A stretch of DNA of 64,000 nucleotides from Bathymodiolus brooksi (lineage: Eukaryota; Mollusca; Bivalvia; Mytilida; Modiolidae): NCBI GenBank assembly GCA_963680875.1, contig OY804579.1, positions 79,411,095 to 79,475,094 of the forward strand, given 5' to 3'. Under the pieces are notes generated by a model. That model did not search any database. It saw only the letters and a program-made list of their open reading frames with translations, and was not told the origin of the DNA. Each line of letters starts with the position of its first letter. The first letter of the stretch is position 1. A program made the position numbers and the translations under genes. This document shows, one piece after another, positions 45,261-57,100 of the stretch.

Positions 45261-46087
45261 GAGAGATAGATCTTAGTTTTATTCAATTATACTCTTTATG
45301 AACTGAGAATTTATAGATTACAAGAACAAAAACAATTGAAATAAATATATAACAAACACACACAAAAAACAAAACAAAAATATGTATACATTATCTTATA
45401 TAATACCATCCTGTAGTTGTTCTTTTTCTGAGACACTATTCTGATATGATTTCAATCATTTTCACATTATACATAACATTTAAACCATCGAAAACTGTTG
45501 ACAGAAATTCCTTATTCTTTTATTTTTATTAATCCCCTATACCAATGGTTCTGACATTTTGACATGTCAGTCGGCATGATTTCATGATTTTGGACTGTCA
45601 AATATATATTATGGCAAAATTCAATTAATTGCTGAAAAAGAATCTAATCCTCACTTATCAAACTAATAGATAAATGTCAATCTAGGTATTGTCTATATAG
45701 ACAATGGAAATTTGGTAAAATATTTAAAATTTTTAAACATTTTATCAAAAAACTCAAGGATATGTGTCTGTGCTTTGATGGATGGCATTTAACTCCGTCT
45801 TTCTAAATGTTAAGAAAGCAATAAAATATTTCATTTTTCTACATATGTGGACATTGTCCCGACTATTGTGAATCATCAAAATTACTAAATACTAGTGGCA
45901 GTGCATTATACCAAATAATGACTGATGCGATCACTTCACTAACATAGATAAAAATCCCCACAATTTTATATCATAAAATTCATCTTTAATAATGTTTAGA
46001 GATCGTACATTTCATCCGTTTTCGCAACCATTTATTTTTATAAATCAGTTACTTCCTCTCCCAACAATGTTTAGATATATCATTACT
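45261..46087. other. No gene seen
   Basis: AT-rich, no recognised repeats. Confidence 0.35.
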
Positions 46088-46153
46088 GTTTTACTATCAC
46101 CACTAATGTTCTAAGTTCGAATCCCGCTCGTGGCGAGGTGCACAACATTGTGT
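46088..46153 (+). mobile_element. SINE-B 5' head, split from its 3' half
   Basis: TATCACCACTAATGTTCTAAG, then a good Pol III B-box-like AGTTCGAATCC and CGCTCGTGGCGAGGTGCAC. It breaks at 46153, and the same element resumes at 47291 after the RT element. Confidence 0.75.
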
Positions 46154-46430
46154 GAAAAGAGTTTGAAGATACCAAAGGGGTAATCAGAATCCGTATATCG
46201 AACAACAGACAACACAATGGCCAAAGGAAAAAGCACAAAAGGACAAAGAACGATCTACAAAGCATGCACATAAAACTAAAGATCGAGTAACACGAACCCC
46301 ACTAAACACCGGGGCGAACTCAGGTGCTCCGGAAGGGTAAACAGTTTCTGCTCCACTAGTGACACCCGTCGTATTAATCTAGTTACAAATCCGGTGATAA
46401 ATCATGAATGAGGAAAGGACCGGGAAGTGC
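46154..46430 (-). mobile_element. 3' tail of Penelope-like element copy 2
   Basis: Collinear with 32355-32640: GAGTTTGAAGATACCAAAGG, ACAACACAATGGCC, ATCGAGTAACACGAACCCC, GGGCGAACTCAGGTGCTCC, CTCCACTAGTGACACCCG, AATGAGGAAAGGACCGG. Begins right after the RT stop codon at 46431-46433. Confidence 0.88.
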
Positions 46431-47290
46431 TTACGACAAGTGGAACATATCCGTGGTCATATGTGACACAGATATTCCATAACGGTCAACCAAGTCATGG
46501 TGGCGACCGTAAATCTTTCGAAGTGATGACTTCAACTTAACCAAGAGGAATCCTTGGTTCAGTAGCTTTCTTGTTAGTAGCTACCCTCTATCAAGGAAAT
46601 CTTGATAGTAACCACAAACTCTGGAATATCCTATCAACTGAGAGATAAATGCTCCATATGCAGGTGCGGCTGGAATGTTACTACATATAAATGGAAAGTT
46701 CACAATGGGAAAATTGAAATCATTACTTTTGTCGTAGAGTTTCGTTCTTAACCGCCCCTCACTGTCAATTTCAAGGTGTAGGTCTATCTGTATCTGTGGT
46801 ATCCTTTATTTCAAGCTCAATGAGATAGATGCGATCAACAAAATCACCAAACCTAGAATTATTTAGTGAAAAGACATCATCTATATAGCGGAACATGAAA
46901 TTTTCTTGAGAAGCCAATGCATGAAGTCTGCCTCATACGAATAAAGGAACAAGTCGGCGAGAAGAGGAGCACAGTTTGTACCCATAGGTATGCAGACTGT
47001 CTGTTGAGAAACACGTCCACCAAAGATAACAAATATGTTGTAATAAAAACAAATCGAGCATGTTGATGATATCAGTTTCAGAGAACTTTCTGGTAGAAAC
47101 AAAGTGGCTTTTCATAAAATAAGATCTGTCCCTTCCTAGCACAAGGTATTTGTATCTACGTAGGACATTCTTTTTTATGAAACACAGTTGGACCAACTCC
47201 CTTAATCTGTCTTTCAGCTTAGAGTTAGGAATAGTTGTGTAGAGGGTAGAAAAGTCAAATGTTTTAATGCTATTGCAGGGGGAGATAACG
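46431..47290 (-). pseudogene. Penelope-like reverse transcriptase, 5'-truncated, frameshifted (copy 2)
   Basis: Reading the minus strand: SIKTFDFSTLYTTIPNSKL (about 47230-47260; RT motif with FDFSTLYTTIP), then about 85 codons to a frameshift near 47050. Next frame: FGGRVSQQTVCIPMG and NCAPLLADLFLYSYEADF (46966-46999 for the PMGT region). A deletion of about 30 bp then precedes RYIDDVFSLNN (YIDD at 46877-46888, catalytic Asp pair intact). A 17-bp deletion near 46781 relative to copy 1 shifts the thumb. The C-terminus matches copy 1. No C-terminal GIY-YIG domain; an N-terminal one cannot be excluded because the 5' part is absent. At 47290 it abuts a SINE-B. Confidence 0.85.
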
Positions 47291-47412
47291 TTTCTCAGTG
47301 ACTTGCGGCAGGTCGGCGGTTTTCTCCGGGCACTGCGGTTTCCTACAACAAAAAAACTTACCGCCATGATATAGCTAAAATATTGTTGAAAGTGGCATTA
47401 AACACCATACAA
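47291..47412 (+). mobile_element. SINE-B 3' half, resuming after the RT element
   Basis: GTGACTTGCGGCAGGTCGGCG, GTTTTCTCCGGGCACTGCGG, ACCGCCATGATATAGCTAAAA, TATTGTTGAAAGTGGCATTA, AACACCATACAATC. With the head at 46088-46153 it forms one SINE-B interrupted by copy 2. Confidence 0.8.
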
Positions 47413-47849
47413 TCAAACCCAATGCTTTACTATTTCCCCCCGGTTTTGCAACATTTAAATAGCTATGACAGAAGGCTAGTTATGTAAAATTAACAGAAAT
47501 GAAAAAAAAGATTAATAATCATAAGAAAAATTGAAATTAGATAACAGAAATAGTGTTATGGAACAAAATACATTGTGCATTATAGGCTTCATTTCGGAAG
47601 AATAAAGGGTCAAATTCGAGGCACTTGAGGACACATCTACCCAAATTAGATATTATATTAGAGCAAAAAAGAAACTGTTTATTTTACAATTAATTTATTT
47701 TCTTTCTATTCATCTTTTGAACATCTACAAATCAAGCACACCCTTAAACAGATTGGTTATCGTGTGTGTTATTTCGAGTCAATGTTATCTTTACAATGTT
47801 GTTTCTACGGTCATAATCTATTCAAAGGTAGATGTATAACGATGTATTC
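47413..47849. other. No gene seen
   Basis: AT-rich, no recognised repeats. Confidence 0.35.
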
Positions 47850-48118
47850 AGAAAAGTTTTTAGATACCTAAAAATAATCATCAGCCGTCAATCGAAGGGA
47901 AACAATACACTGAACAACAGAGAAAGGACAAAAGGATAAACAATTATGTACAGAACAATACAGAGATAACTAAATACTAGGGAACACGAAACCCACAATA
48001 AAGCTAGATGAATTCTGGTGATCCAGTAATGGCACACGTCGTGTTTCTCTTGTAACAAGCCCAGTGATAAGTCATGAATGAGGAAAGGACGGGATTCTGA
48101 TTACGACAAACGAGCACA
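47850..48118 (-). mobile_element. RT-element tail reaching past the stop-proximal end
   Basis: TTTTTAGATACCTAAAAATAA, GAACACGAAACCCACAATAA, GTAATGGCACACGTCGTG, AGTCATGAATGAGGAAAGGAC, ACGACAAACG. It extends to the position of the RT stop codon but carries no RT coding sequence. Confidence 0.75.
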
Positions 48119-48224
48119 AAACGTTGTACGGAAAACAAATACATTGCGAGCAAGGCGTTCAATTAATCACATATGATTGGTTTCTACAGTATTGATATTG
48201 TGTGTTTTACAGTTTCCTACTAAT

Positions 48225-48405
48225 GTAATTTGTTAAAACTAAAACCAATCCCTCTCAGGCATATGTAACATTCATCACTTCCCTGTTAAGACCATTTGGT
48301 TGACTTGCTCCCAAAGACCTTTAAACTATTTGACTTTCTAATCTGTTGATTATGATAGCGCCTAAGGATACACGTCGTGCACATTAAATTAGATATATAC
48401 GTTTT
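48225..48405 (+). repeat. DR4 copy, long
   Basis: AACTAAAACCAATCCCTCTC, CAGGCATATGTAACATTC, CTTGCTCCCAAAGACCTTTA, TAATCTGTTGATTATGATAG, CACGTCGTGCACATTAAATTA. Shows the 53-bp and 41-bp unit regions in one unamplified element. Confidence 0.7.
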
Positions 48406-49329
48406 TATTAAAAGAATAGACTCGTTCATGTTTATTGCAATCTATTTCGTGTAGGTTTCAAATTGTTTACAAGTATAATCCATTACTGCTTGTTTTCCCT
48501 GAAATAGTTTTTGAAACACATATTTTTTTCTCCTTATCTGATAAAAGAACCTTTGTGAGTTCTGATATTGTTATTATGTGAAGTGTTGATTTGCTTAGCA
48601 TGAAAAAGTTGTCGTTTATTAATTGAAACGTGTAAACAAAAGGATACCACATGCGTTGTGAAATTTCATTAAACTGACAAATTTAGTTTCCAAAAATAGT
48701 ATGATAATTGAAATATGTTACGTCTTCCTGTAATTCTTGTTTGTTTACAATAAATGTATTCAATAACTAAACACTGACATGAACATTTGATTGCAGTTCA
48801 ACTGATAGTAACAGTATGCCACTCAGATGGTAAATATTGTTCTCTGCTAGCTTTGATTAATTCATAATTGAAACATATTTTCACGATCACATGCTATTGT
48901 ACGATTACAACTTTTAGCATCTTTTTTTTTCTTTTTCTGCTCAAATGTTGATTGCTGATATGGATTTTGACAGTGAAACTCAATTATTTGTGAAGTAATA
49001 TAAATTTCTTTCTTCACTGGTTATATTACGTTTTAATCTTAGGGTACGATGTACTTGTACAACTAAAAAGTCCTATTGATGTACCCAATTGCACTGATAG
49101 GTGTAAATTTGCATTGCGTTCATGTGAGAAAAAAGACCTTATGTAATTTTGTCATTTTACAATCGATCTTTAAAGTAACAACCTCTAAAATGGATAAACA
49201 TGTGCCTTGGATTTGGGTTTTAGTCTAAAAAAAAAAGTATGGAAAGTAAACCAAAAAATCAACCATGCAAAATACAATTGTAATAAATAAACAAATACAA
49301 ATTATCTAACAATGTCTAGCATGAATAAT
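48406..49329. other. No gene seen
   Basis: AT-rich, no recognised repeats. Confidence 0.35.
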
Positions 49330-49668
49330 ATAAACGTTAGAGAATACTGAAGAGGCAACCAAGAATGGACAATCTAGAGAAATTGGCAACATAGGGTACA
49401 CAAGACACAGAAAAACTTACAAAATAAACAAACCAATATGTGCTGGACACCACTATGCGCAAGCAAACACAAATAACGTAAATAAGGCATGATCCCTTTT
49501 ACAAACAACTGGAGGTAAAGACGAACCGAACATCGTTTTAATGTGGAAATCGTAACGGATATCACAAAACGTAAAGATGTAAAAATAGGACAACACACAC
49601 AAAACAATTGAAAGATGAGCAACACGGATCCCACCAAAAATAACGGGGTGAACCCAGGTGCTCATGAC
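49330..49668 (-). mobile_element. RT-tail subfamily 2, longest copy
   Basis: AACGTTAGAGAATACTGAAG, CAACATAGGGTACACAAGAC, GTGCTGGACACCACTATGCG, GACGAACCGAACATCGTTTT, then GATGAGCAACACGGATCCC and GGTGAACCCAGGTGCTCATG. The last blocks are shared with subfamily 1 and link the two subfamilies. Confidence 0.8.
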
Positions 49669-50176
49669 CATTTCGTTTTCTGAAGCAATGACCTATAAAC
49701 TATGCTCTTTATAACATTAGTGAGTTGTTAATATATTTCTCATACCCTAGGATCCATGAGATATGGAAAACACTTATGCAGTAGGTTTATTGCTGTGAAT
49801 ACCACTCATCTGCTGGATATGAAATCCAAATTTTACGATAAACTTCAACTTTTCAATTATAAACTTCCCATTTAATTGTAGCAACATAACAGTACCACCT
49901 ACAGACTGAGTTTACATATCTCAATTAAAGCAATATTCTAGGCCATGTACATCCTGGATTTTTTTTTAATAGATCGGCAGTTGCTGACGAGCACATTGCT
50001 TACACGTGGGTGCATGCTAGTTTTATTGTTGTCATCATGAATTGAAAACTCTCATGGATGACTCAATATCTCTGACACGTCGGTTGTCATATGTGACGCA
50101 GTAACTGCTTATCTATCCAAAGCAGCCATCACGTGAGTTAACACTGTTTTTTGACATGGCCTGTGTTGACATGGCC
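49669..50176. other. No gene; small duplication
   Basis: A 16-bp duplication TGACATGGCCTGTGT at about 50153-50183. Otherwise nothing recognised. Confidence 0.35.
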
Positions 50177-50320
50177 TGTGTTGCTCATCATTAGTTTGCT
50201 TTGTGTTTGTTTACGGTGAATATTTGTCTTTATGTTCTGTTAGCCTCATGTTTGTCTTTTTATTTTGATTTGCGATTGTTTTTAATCACGTCTCTATATC
50301 TTCTGTCTTTCTTAAGAGCT
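50177..50320 (+). repeat. Diverged RT-tail-like fragment
   Basis: TGTGTTGCTCATCATTAGTTT, then GTTTGTCTTTTTATTTTGATT in loosely tail-like order. Assignment tentative. Confidence 0.35.
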
Positions 50321-50363
50321 ACTCACTCACGTTGAATGACTCATGCTGATCACTGAATACTTT

Positions 50364-50515
50364 CAGATGAAAAATAATTCTTTCATATTCAAATGGCAGT
50401 ACTGAACCTATCAACGTATTTAGGTGGAATTTCTCTTATCAGATGAAAAATAATTCTTTCATATTCAAATGGCAGTACTGAACCTATCAACGTATTTAGG
50501 TGGAATTTCTCTTAT
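50364..50515. repeat. 76-bp perfect tandem duplication
   Basis: Two identical units beginning CAGATGAAAAATAATTCTTT and ending GGTGGAATTTCTCTTAT; very recent. Confidence 0.95.
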
Positions 50516-51206
50516 CTCGTAAGTAGATCAAATCTTAATTCATTTGAAATTTTTTTTTCATCTGGATTTGCTTGAAGTTCTATTTTTATCACACAAGTTA
50601 CCATGAATTAATTAATCTGTTCTGATAGTAATAGACATCAGAAAGGAACATTATAAACACAGATTTCTGGTTGGTGTTCATTGCAGGTAATAATTAATGA
50701 TTCTAAACATGTTCTCCAATAAGTAATCTCATGGTATACAAAATACTAGAATATTAATATACATTCAACCTGTGAAGGGGGTCAACTCCAAAAATGCCCT
50801 TTATGCTCATGCGAGATGAATCAAATATTCAAATTGCACTAAGGATGGGTCTGAAGTGAATCGTTATTGTGTATGGAGAATCATGTTCGTGCATGTAAAG
50901 CATGTGACACATTTGTCAGGAATGTTCGCTTGCAACCCATGATCCATTCTCTCCCTTGTTTCTTGTGGAATCAAAACATCCATCGGTAAGCTCATCCCAG
51001 TGACACCATTTTTGCTACCTTATTCATAAATATAGTTAAAAATGAAAAGCTTTGATAAATACTTACTTTTAATATTGTTCATTTATTGTGAATACTAACA
51101 AATGCACTTGTATAAAGCACGGTCTATTTTAATGGACACTTATTTTTCGCACGAATGGTGCATGAAAGTTAAACCCCTGCTCATAAATAATTGTAATTTG
51201 AACAGC
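50516..51206. other. No gene seen
   Basis: AT-rich, no recognised repeats. Confidence 0.35.
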
Positions 51207-51228
51207 CCCCCCCCCCCCCCCCCCCCCC
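51207..51228 (+). repeat. Poly-C run in a small hairpin context
   Basis: A C run of about 22, flanked by ACAGC on the left and GGCTGT on the right, so the flanks can pair. The complementary G run is a G-quadruplex candidate. Confidence 0.8.
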
Positions 51229-51366
51229 GTGGCTGTCCTTTATCTTTATCCGTAGTTTCAATAATACATATTACATATAGATATGATATTTTCTGATTAA
51301 TAGAAAATTGCTTAATATAGATATGATACATACATGTCTTTATTTTTTAAATATCAGTGATATAAA

Positions 51367-51535
51367 CAAACAGTGATCAACATAACACTACACACAAAAT
51401 GGAAGATTGAGCAACACTAACCCCATAGAAAAACCTGAGGGTGTTCCGGAAGGGTACGTAGTTACTGCTCAACTAGTGGCACCCGTCGTGTTACATTTGT
51501 CAAGATTTCGGTGGTAAGTCATTCATCAAAAAGTG
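51367..51535 (-). mobile_element. RT-element 3' tail, 3'-truncated
   Basis: ACAGTGATCAACATAACAC, GATTGAGCAACACTAACCCC, GGGTGTTCCGGAAGGGTACG, CAACTAGTGGCACCCGTCG, GGTGGTAAGTCATTCATC. Confidence 0.75.
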
Positions 51536-51600
51536 TAATCGAGTACACCTCGCCATGATAGAGGGTATTGTACTTACAACTATAATGGTGATAAACATAG
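51536..51600 (-). mobile_element. SINE-B head fragment next to an RT tail
   Basis: ATCGAGTACACCTCGCCATG, then AGGGTATTGTACTTACAAC (diverged inverted B box) and AATGGTGATAAACA, matching 7.28-7.34 kb. A second case of an RT tail abutting SINE-B. Confidence 0.55.
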
Positions 51601-52084
51601 GTAGATATAAATCTAACTAAAATACCATAAACCCCGAGAGTGATAGAGTGGGATACAAAAAAGAATAAAACTCTTTTGAATTTTTTTTATCAAAGACAAC
51701 AACTATACTATACATTTATTATATTTTTAAGAACCGGTTGAACCTTATTGATGAAAGAGAATGTAAATAATTTTATTTGTTTGGACGATATTGCTTGTAT
51801 GCTTTGTATGTTTACGACAAATATATAATAAACGAAATTAGTTGTAACAGATTTGAGAAATGTGTGCTAAGCCTTGGATCCATCTATTTAAGCCATCGAC
51901 TGCTATACATCTGTTTTATTTGTACTTGTTGTAATCATGCTGGTTTTAATTACCTCTTTTTTCAAACAAAGGTTAATACGAACATTTTAACTCTTATTAT
52001 ATTATTGCTATTTCTCGTTAAAGAACATTATTAAGAAAAAACTGCTGGAACGAGCTAATCTGGGTCACGGGTCACTGTTATCGG
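51601..52084. other. No gene seen
   Basis: AT-rich; an 85-codon Cys-containing frame at 51777-52034 (+) has no recognisable domain. Confidence 0.35.
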
Positions 52085-52431
52085 GCGGCTGTATCGAAAA
52101 ACAGATACGGTGTTTAAAAAACTGTTGATACTCATAAAATATTGATAAATGCAATAAAATAGTATGTTTGTCTTCAAGAAATATGATAGACAAAACCATG
52201 TGTGAAGTTTTATGACGAAATATCTCCGATTTCTATGTAAATTTACGAGTTGAAGTTGCGGCTGTATCGAGAAACAGATACGGTGTTGAAAAACATGTTG
52301 ATACTCATAAAATATTGATAAATGCAATAAAATGTTATATTTGTCTTCAAGAAATATGATAGACAAAACCATGCGTGAAGTTTTATGACGAAATATCTCC
52401 GATTTCTGTGTAAATTTACGAGTTGAAGTGT
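52085..52431. repeat. 173-bp tandem duplication
   Basis: Two adjacent units starting GCGGCTGTATCGA at 52085 and 52258, differing at a handful of positions (e.g. GTTTAAAAAACTG / GTTGAAAAACATG). No coding signal; 173 bp is a typical satellite monomer length, but only two copies are here. Confidence 0.9.
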
Positions 52432-53984
52432 GGAAACACCCACAGGTAATTTTAGCGATGTATTTTTATCTTGGACAAGAATAATGAGCGTCCTGATTGA
52501 TGACCGATTTAAAACACACTGACAACGCATGGTAAAAAGATACATGTAAAAGAAATCTATGTTATATTTATTCATTTGTTTGATTCTGGAATATTGTTGA
52601 TCATTGATTTAAACAAGAAAAAAAGGGAAAAAGGGGGGGGGGATTTATTTGTGAATTTTACAGTTAAATAAATGTTATGTTTCGACAGTTTAAAGAGAAA
52701 AATAAAAATTTGTTGCAACTAAAGCTTAAATCAGCGTTAAAAATTGAACAAATATCAGTGGTTTTGTAAATGAGATTTATTTTAAATAGAAAATCTGAAT
52801 TTATTATTTATTAATTTATTATTAATGATACAATTTTATATCCCTTGGGAGGGGGATGGGGGGCTATGATGAAAATTTGAAATAAAAACACAGGACCGGA
52901 CTTTAAGCAAAAATAATAATCCAGGATTAGTTTTTTTATTTAGATCCCATTTTCTTGAAAAGATGTAGTCTTTAATCTAACCATGAACATCATGTAGCAA
53001 TGCTAAAAATCATATTCTAAGGATTGGTCTTGCGGAATAAAATATATTATAAAAAGAATATTTGGTATCATTTTAAAATAGAAAAAATACACACACATAT
53101 CCTCTTGATTTTATTTTAAACGGCTAAAATTAAAACAGCATTTTTTGCGATTTATCATTAGATATGTACCCACGTGCACAGTAAACAATTTAAACACAAA
53201 ATAATAATCGCTATACTATTATATTATGCAATATATATCAAAATAGTTTTTAACAGCCCGTATTGGTAATAGCATATTACGTGTGAAAAGTTCACAATGA
53301 AACATGGCTGCTACAAACTGCATCATTAACCTCCTATATACATCAATATGAGGAGGAAGATCTACCGTGACGACTATCAATCAGATGGTAATCTATTATT
53401 CACCATGTAATAGCATTCTAGCCGTGCAATAATTAATATTAATGGCTAACGATGAACAAATTGGTAGTTAATAATACTAGAATGATAACAGTGCTTGAAT
53501 TTTAATTATAACGGCATATTGTCATGTAGAGAATTAGCAGTAATAACAGTTGTATAATATTTGCCTGAATCATTTTCTTCTCGAAATAGACAATACTGAC
53601 ATAACATGGCTTTAAATATATTTATACATCCAATTATCATTATATGATACTCTGGCCAAAATCACGTTTTAAAATTACGTCTGTTCATTTAGTACAAGGC
53701 GTGTATATGGATATTATATTTCAACCATCTTTGCTTTAATTTGATATTATACCCTTCAACCTATAAAAAGAAATCCATTATGCTCATAAATATAGAAATG
53801 CAAGTCGCTGATTTGTCGAATCGCCAACACGTCAATAGTTTAAAAGAGTAGTTTATAGTAAAACGAACACAGAGTATACCTAAATTAGACGACAAGGGTA
53901 AAATATCAGCTGAACATTTTTTTTACACAGTGTTAAAAAACAATGACTCACTCACCTGTTAGAAGTGCCAAAACACATCTGACA
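52432..53984. other. No gene; unique AT-rich DNA
   Basis: A G9 run near 52637-52645 and a G-rich patch near 52849-52862. No recognised repeats; the longest repeat-poor stretch in the right half. Confidence 0.4.
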
Positions 53985-54183
53985 TCTGATTGTTGCTCAA
54001 TGCCAAGTGAGCAATTTTTTCAGCTATATCATGGAGTGAACAAGTTATATTCCCATGAAATGATGATGTCCGTTTTGTACTAAACCAACACGCTTGGCTG
54101 GATATTTTATAGTGCTAGCGCACTGAAACAACAGTGTCTTGATATACATGTCACCCTACTCGGACACATTTTCCTGATTCCAA
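53985..54183 (-). mobile_element. SINE-A 3' half (left part of the split SINE)
   Basis: On the plus strand, inverted SINE-A: TTTTTTCAGCTATATCATGG, ATGATGATGTCCGTTTTGTA, TATAGTGCTAGCGCACTGAA, CTACTCGGACACATTTTCC, GATTCCAAGCCAACCAGT. It is collinear with the intact SINE-A at 62.57 kb in reverse and runs without a gap into the first 35-bp unit. Confidence 0.88.
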
Positions 54184-57100
54184 GCCAACCAGTATTTGCT
54201 CTTACTTATTGATGCAGTATGAACCAGTCTTTGTTCTTACTTATTGATGCAGTATGAACCAGTCTTTGTTCTTACTCATTGATGCAGTATGAACCAGTCT
54301 TTGTTCTTACTCATTGATGCAGTATGAACTAGTCTTTGTTCTTATTCATTGATGCAGTATGAACCAGTATTTGCTCTTACTCATTGATGCAGTATGAACC
54401 AGTCTTTGTTCTTTACTTATTTGTGCAGTATGAACCAGTCTTTGTTCTTTACTCATTGATGCAGTATGAACCAGTCTTTGTTCTAACTTATTGATGCAGT
54501 ATGAACCAGTCTTTGTTCTTACTTATTGATGCAGTATGAACTAGTCTTTGTTCTTATTCATTGATGCAGTATGAACCAGTATTTGCTCTTACTCATTGAT
54601 GCAGTATGAACCAGTCTTTGTTCTTTACTTATTGGTGCAGTATGAACCAGTCTTTGTTCTTTACTCATTGATGCAGTATGAACCAGTCTTTGTTCTTACT
54701 TATTGATGCAGTATGAACCAGTCTTTGCTCTTACTCATTGATGCAGTATGAACCAGTCTTTGTTCTTACTTATTGATGCAGTATGAACCAGTCTTTGTTC
54801 TTACTCATTGATGCAGTATGAACCAGTCTTTGCTCTTATTCATTGATGCAGTATGAACCAGTCTTTGTTCTTTACTTATTGGTGCAGTATGAACCAGTCT
54901 TTGTTCTTTACTCATTGATGCAGTATGAACCAGTCTTTGTTCTTACTTATTGATGCAGTATGAACCAGTCTTTGCTCTTACTCATTGATGCAGTATGAAC
55001 CAGTCTTTGTTCTTACTCATTGATGCAGTATGAACCAGTCTTTGCTCTTACTTATTATTGCAGTATGAACCAGTATTTGCTCTTACTCATTGATGCAGTA
55101 TGAACCAGTCTTTGTTCTTATTCATTGATGCAGTATGAACCAGTCTTTGCTCTTATTCATTGATGCAGTATGAACCAGTCTTTGTTCGTACTCATTGATG
55201 CAGTATGAATCAGTCTTTGCTCTTACTCATTGATGCAGTATGAACCAGTCTTTGCTCTTACTCATTGATACAATATGAACCAGTCTTTGTTCTTATTCAC
55301 TGATGCAGTATGAACAAGTCTTTGTTCTTATTCATTGATGCAGTATGAACCAGTCTTTGCTCTTACTTATTAATGCAGTATGAACCAGTATTTGCTCTTA
55401 CTCATTGATGCAGTATGAACCAGTCTTTGTTCTTACTCATTGATGCAGTATGAACCAGTCTTTGCTCTTACTTATTAATGCAGTATGAACCAGTATTTGC
55501 TCTTACTCATTGATGCAGTATGAACCAGTCTTTGTTCTTACTCATTGATACAATATGAACCAGTCTTTGTTCTTATTCATTGATGCAGTATGAACCAGTC
55601 TTTGCTCTTACTCATTGATACAATATGAACCAGTCTTTGTTCTTACTCATTGATGCAGTATGAACCAGTCTTTGCTCTTACTCATTGATGCAGTATGAAC
55701 CAGTCTTTGTTCTTACTCATTGATGCAGTATGAACCAGTTTTTGCTCTTACTTATTAATGCAGTATGAACCAGTCTTTGTTCTTACTTATTGATGCAGTA
55801 TGAACCAGTCTTTGTTCTTACTCATTGATGCAGTATGAACCAGTCTTTGTTCTTACTCATTGATGCAGTATGAACCAGTCTTTGTTCTAACTCATTGATG
55901 CAGTATGAACCAGTCTTTGCTCTTACTCATTGATACAATATGAACCAGTCTTTGTTCTTATTCATTGATGCAGTATGAACCAGTCTTTGCTCTTACTCAT
56001 TGATGCAGTATGAACCAGTCTTTGCTCTTACTTATTGATGCAGTATGAACCAGTCTTTGTTCTTACTCATTGATACAATATGAACCAGTCTTTGTTCTTA
56101 TTCATTGATGCAGTATGAACCAGTCTTTGCTCTTACTCATTGATACAATATGAACCAGTCTTTGTTCTTACTCATTGATGCAGTATGAACCAGTCTTTGT
56201 TCTTATTCATTGATGCAGTATGAACCAGTCTTTGTTCTAACTCATTGATGCAGTATGAACCAGTCTTTGTTCTTACTCATTGATGCAGTATGAACCAGTC
56301 TTTGTTCTAACTCATTGATGCAGTATGAACCAGTCTTTGCTCTTACTCATTGATACAATATGAACCAGTCTTTGTTCTTACTCATTGATGCAGTATGAAC
56401 CAGTCTTTGTTCTTATTCATTGATGCAGTATGAACCAGTCTTTGTTCTTATTCATTGATGCAGTATGAACCAGTCTTTGCTTTTACTTATTGATGCAGTA
56501 TGAACCAGTCTTTGTTCTTACTCATTGATGCAGTATGAACCAGTCTTTGTTCTAACTCATTGATGCAGTATGAACCAGTCTTTGTTCTTACTCATTGATA
56601 CAATGTGAACCAGTCTTTGTTCTTATTCATTGATGCAGTATGAACCAGTCTTTGTTCTTACTCATTGATACAATATGAACCAGTCTTTGTTCTTATTCAT
56701 TGATGCAGTATGAACCAGTCTTTGTTCTAACTCATTGATGCAGTATGAACCAATCTTTGTTCTTATTCATTGATGCAGTATGAACCAGTCTTTGCTCTTA
56801 CTTATTGATGCAGTATGAACCAGTCTTTGTTCTTACTCATTGATGCAGTATGAACCAGTCTTTGTTCTTACTCATTGATGCAGTATGAACCAGTCTTTGC
56901 TCTTACTCATTGATGCAGTATGAACCAGTCTGTTCTTACTCATTGATGCAGTATGAACCAGTCTTTGCTCTAACTCATTGATGCAGTATGAACCAGCCTT
57001 TGTTCTTACTCATTGATGCAGTATGAACCAGTCTTTGCTCTTACTTATTGATGCAGTATGAACCAGTCTTTGTTCTTACTCATTGATGCAGTATGAACCA

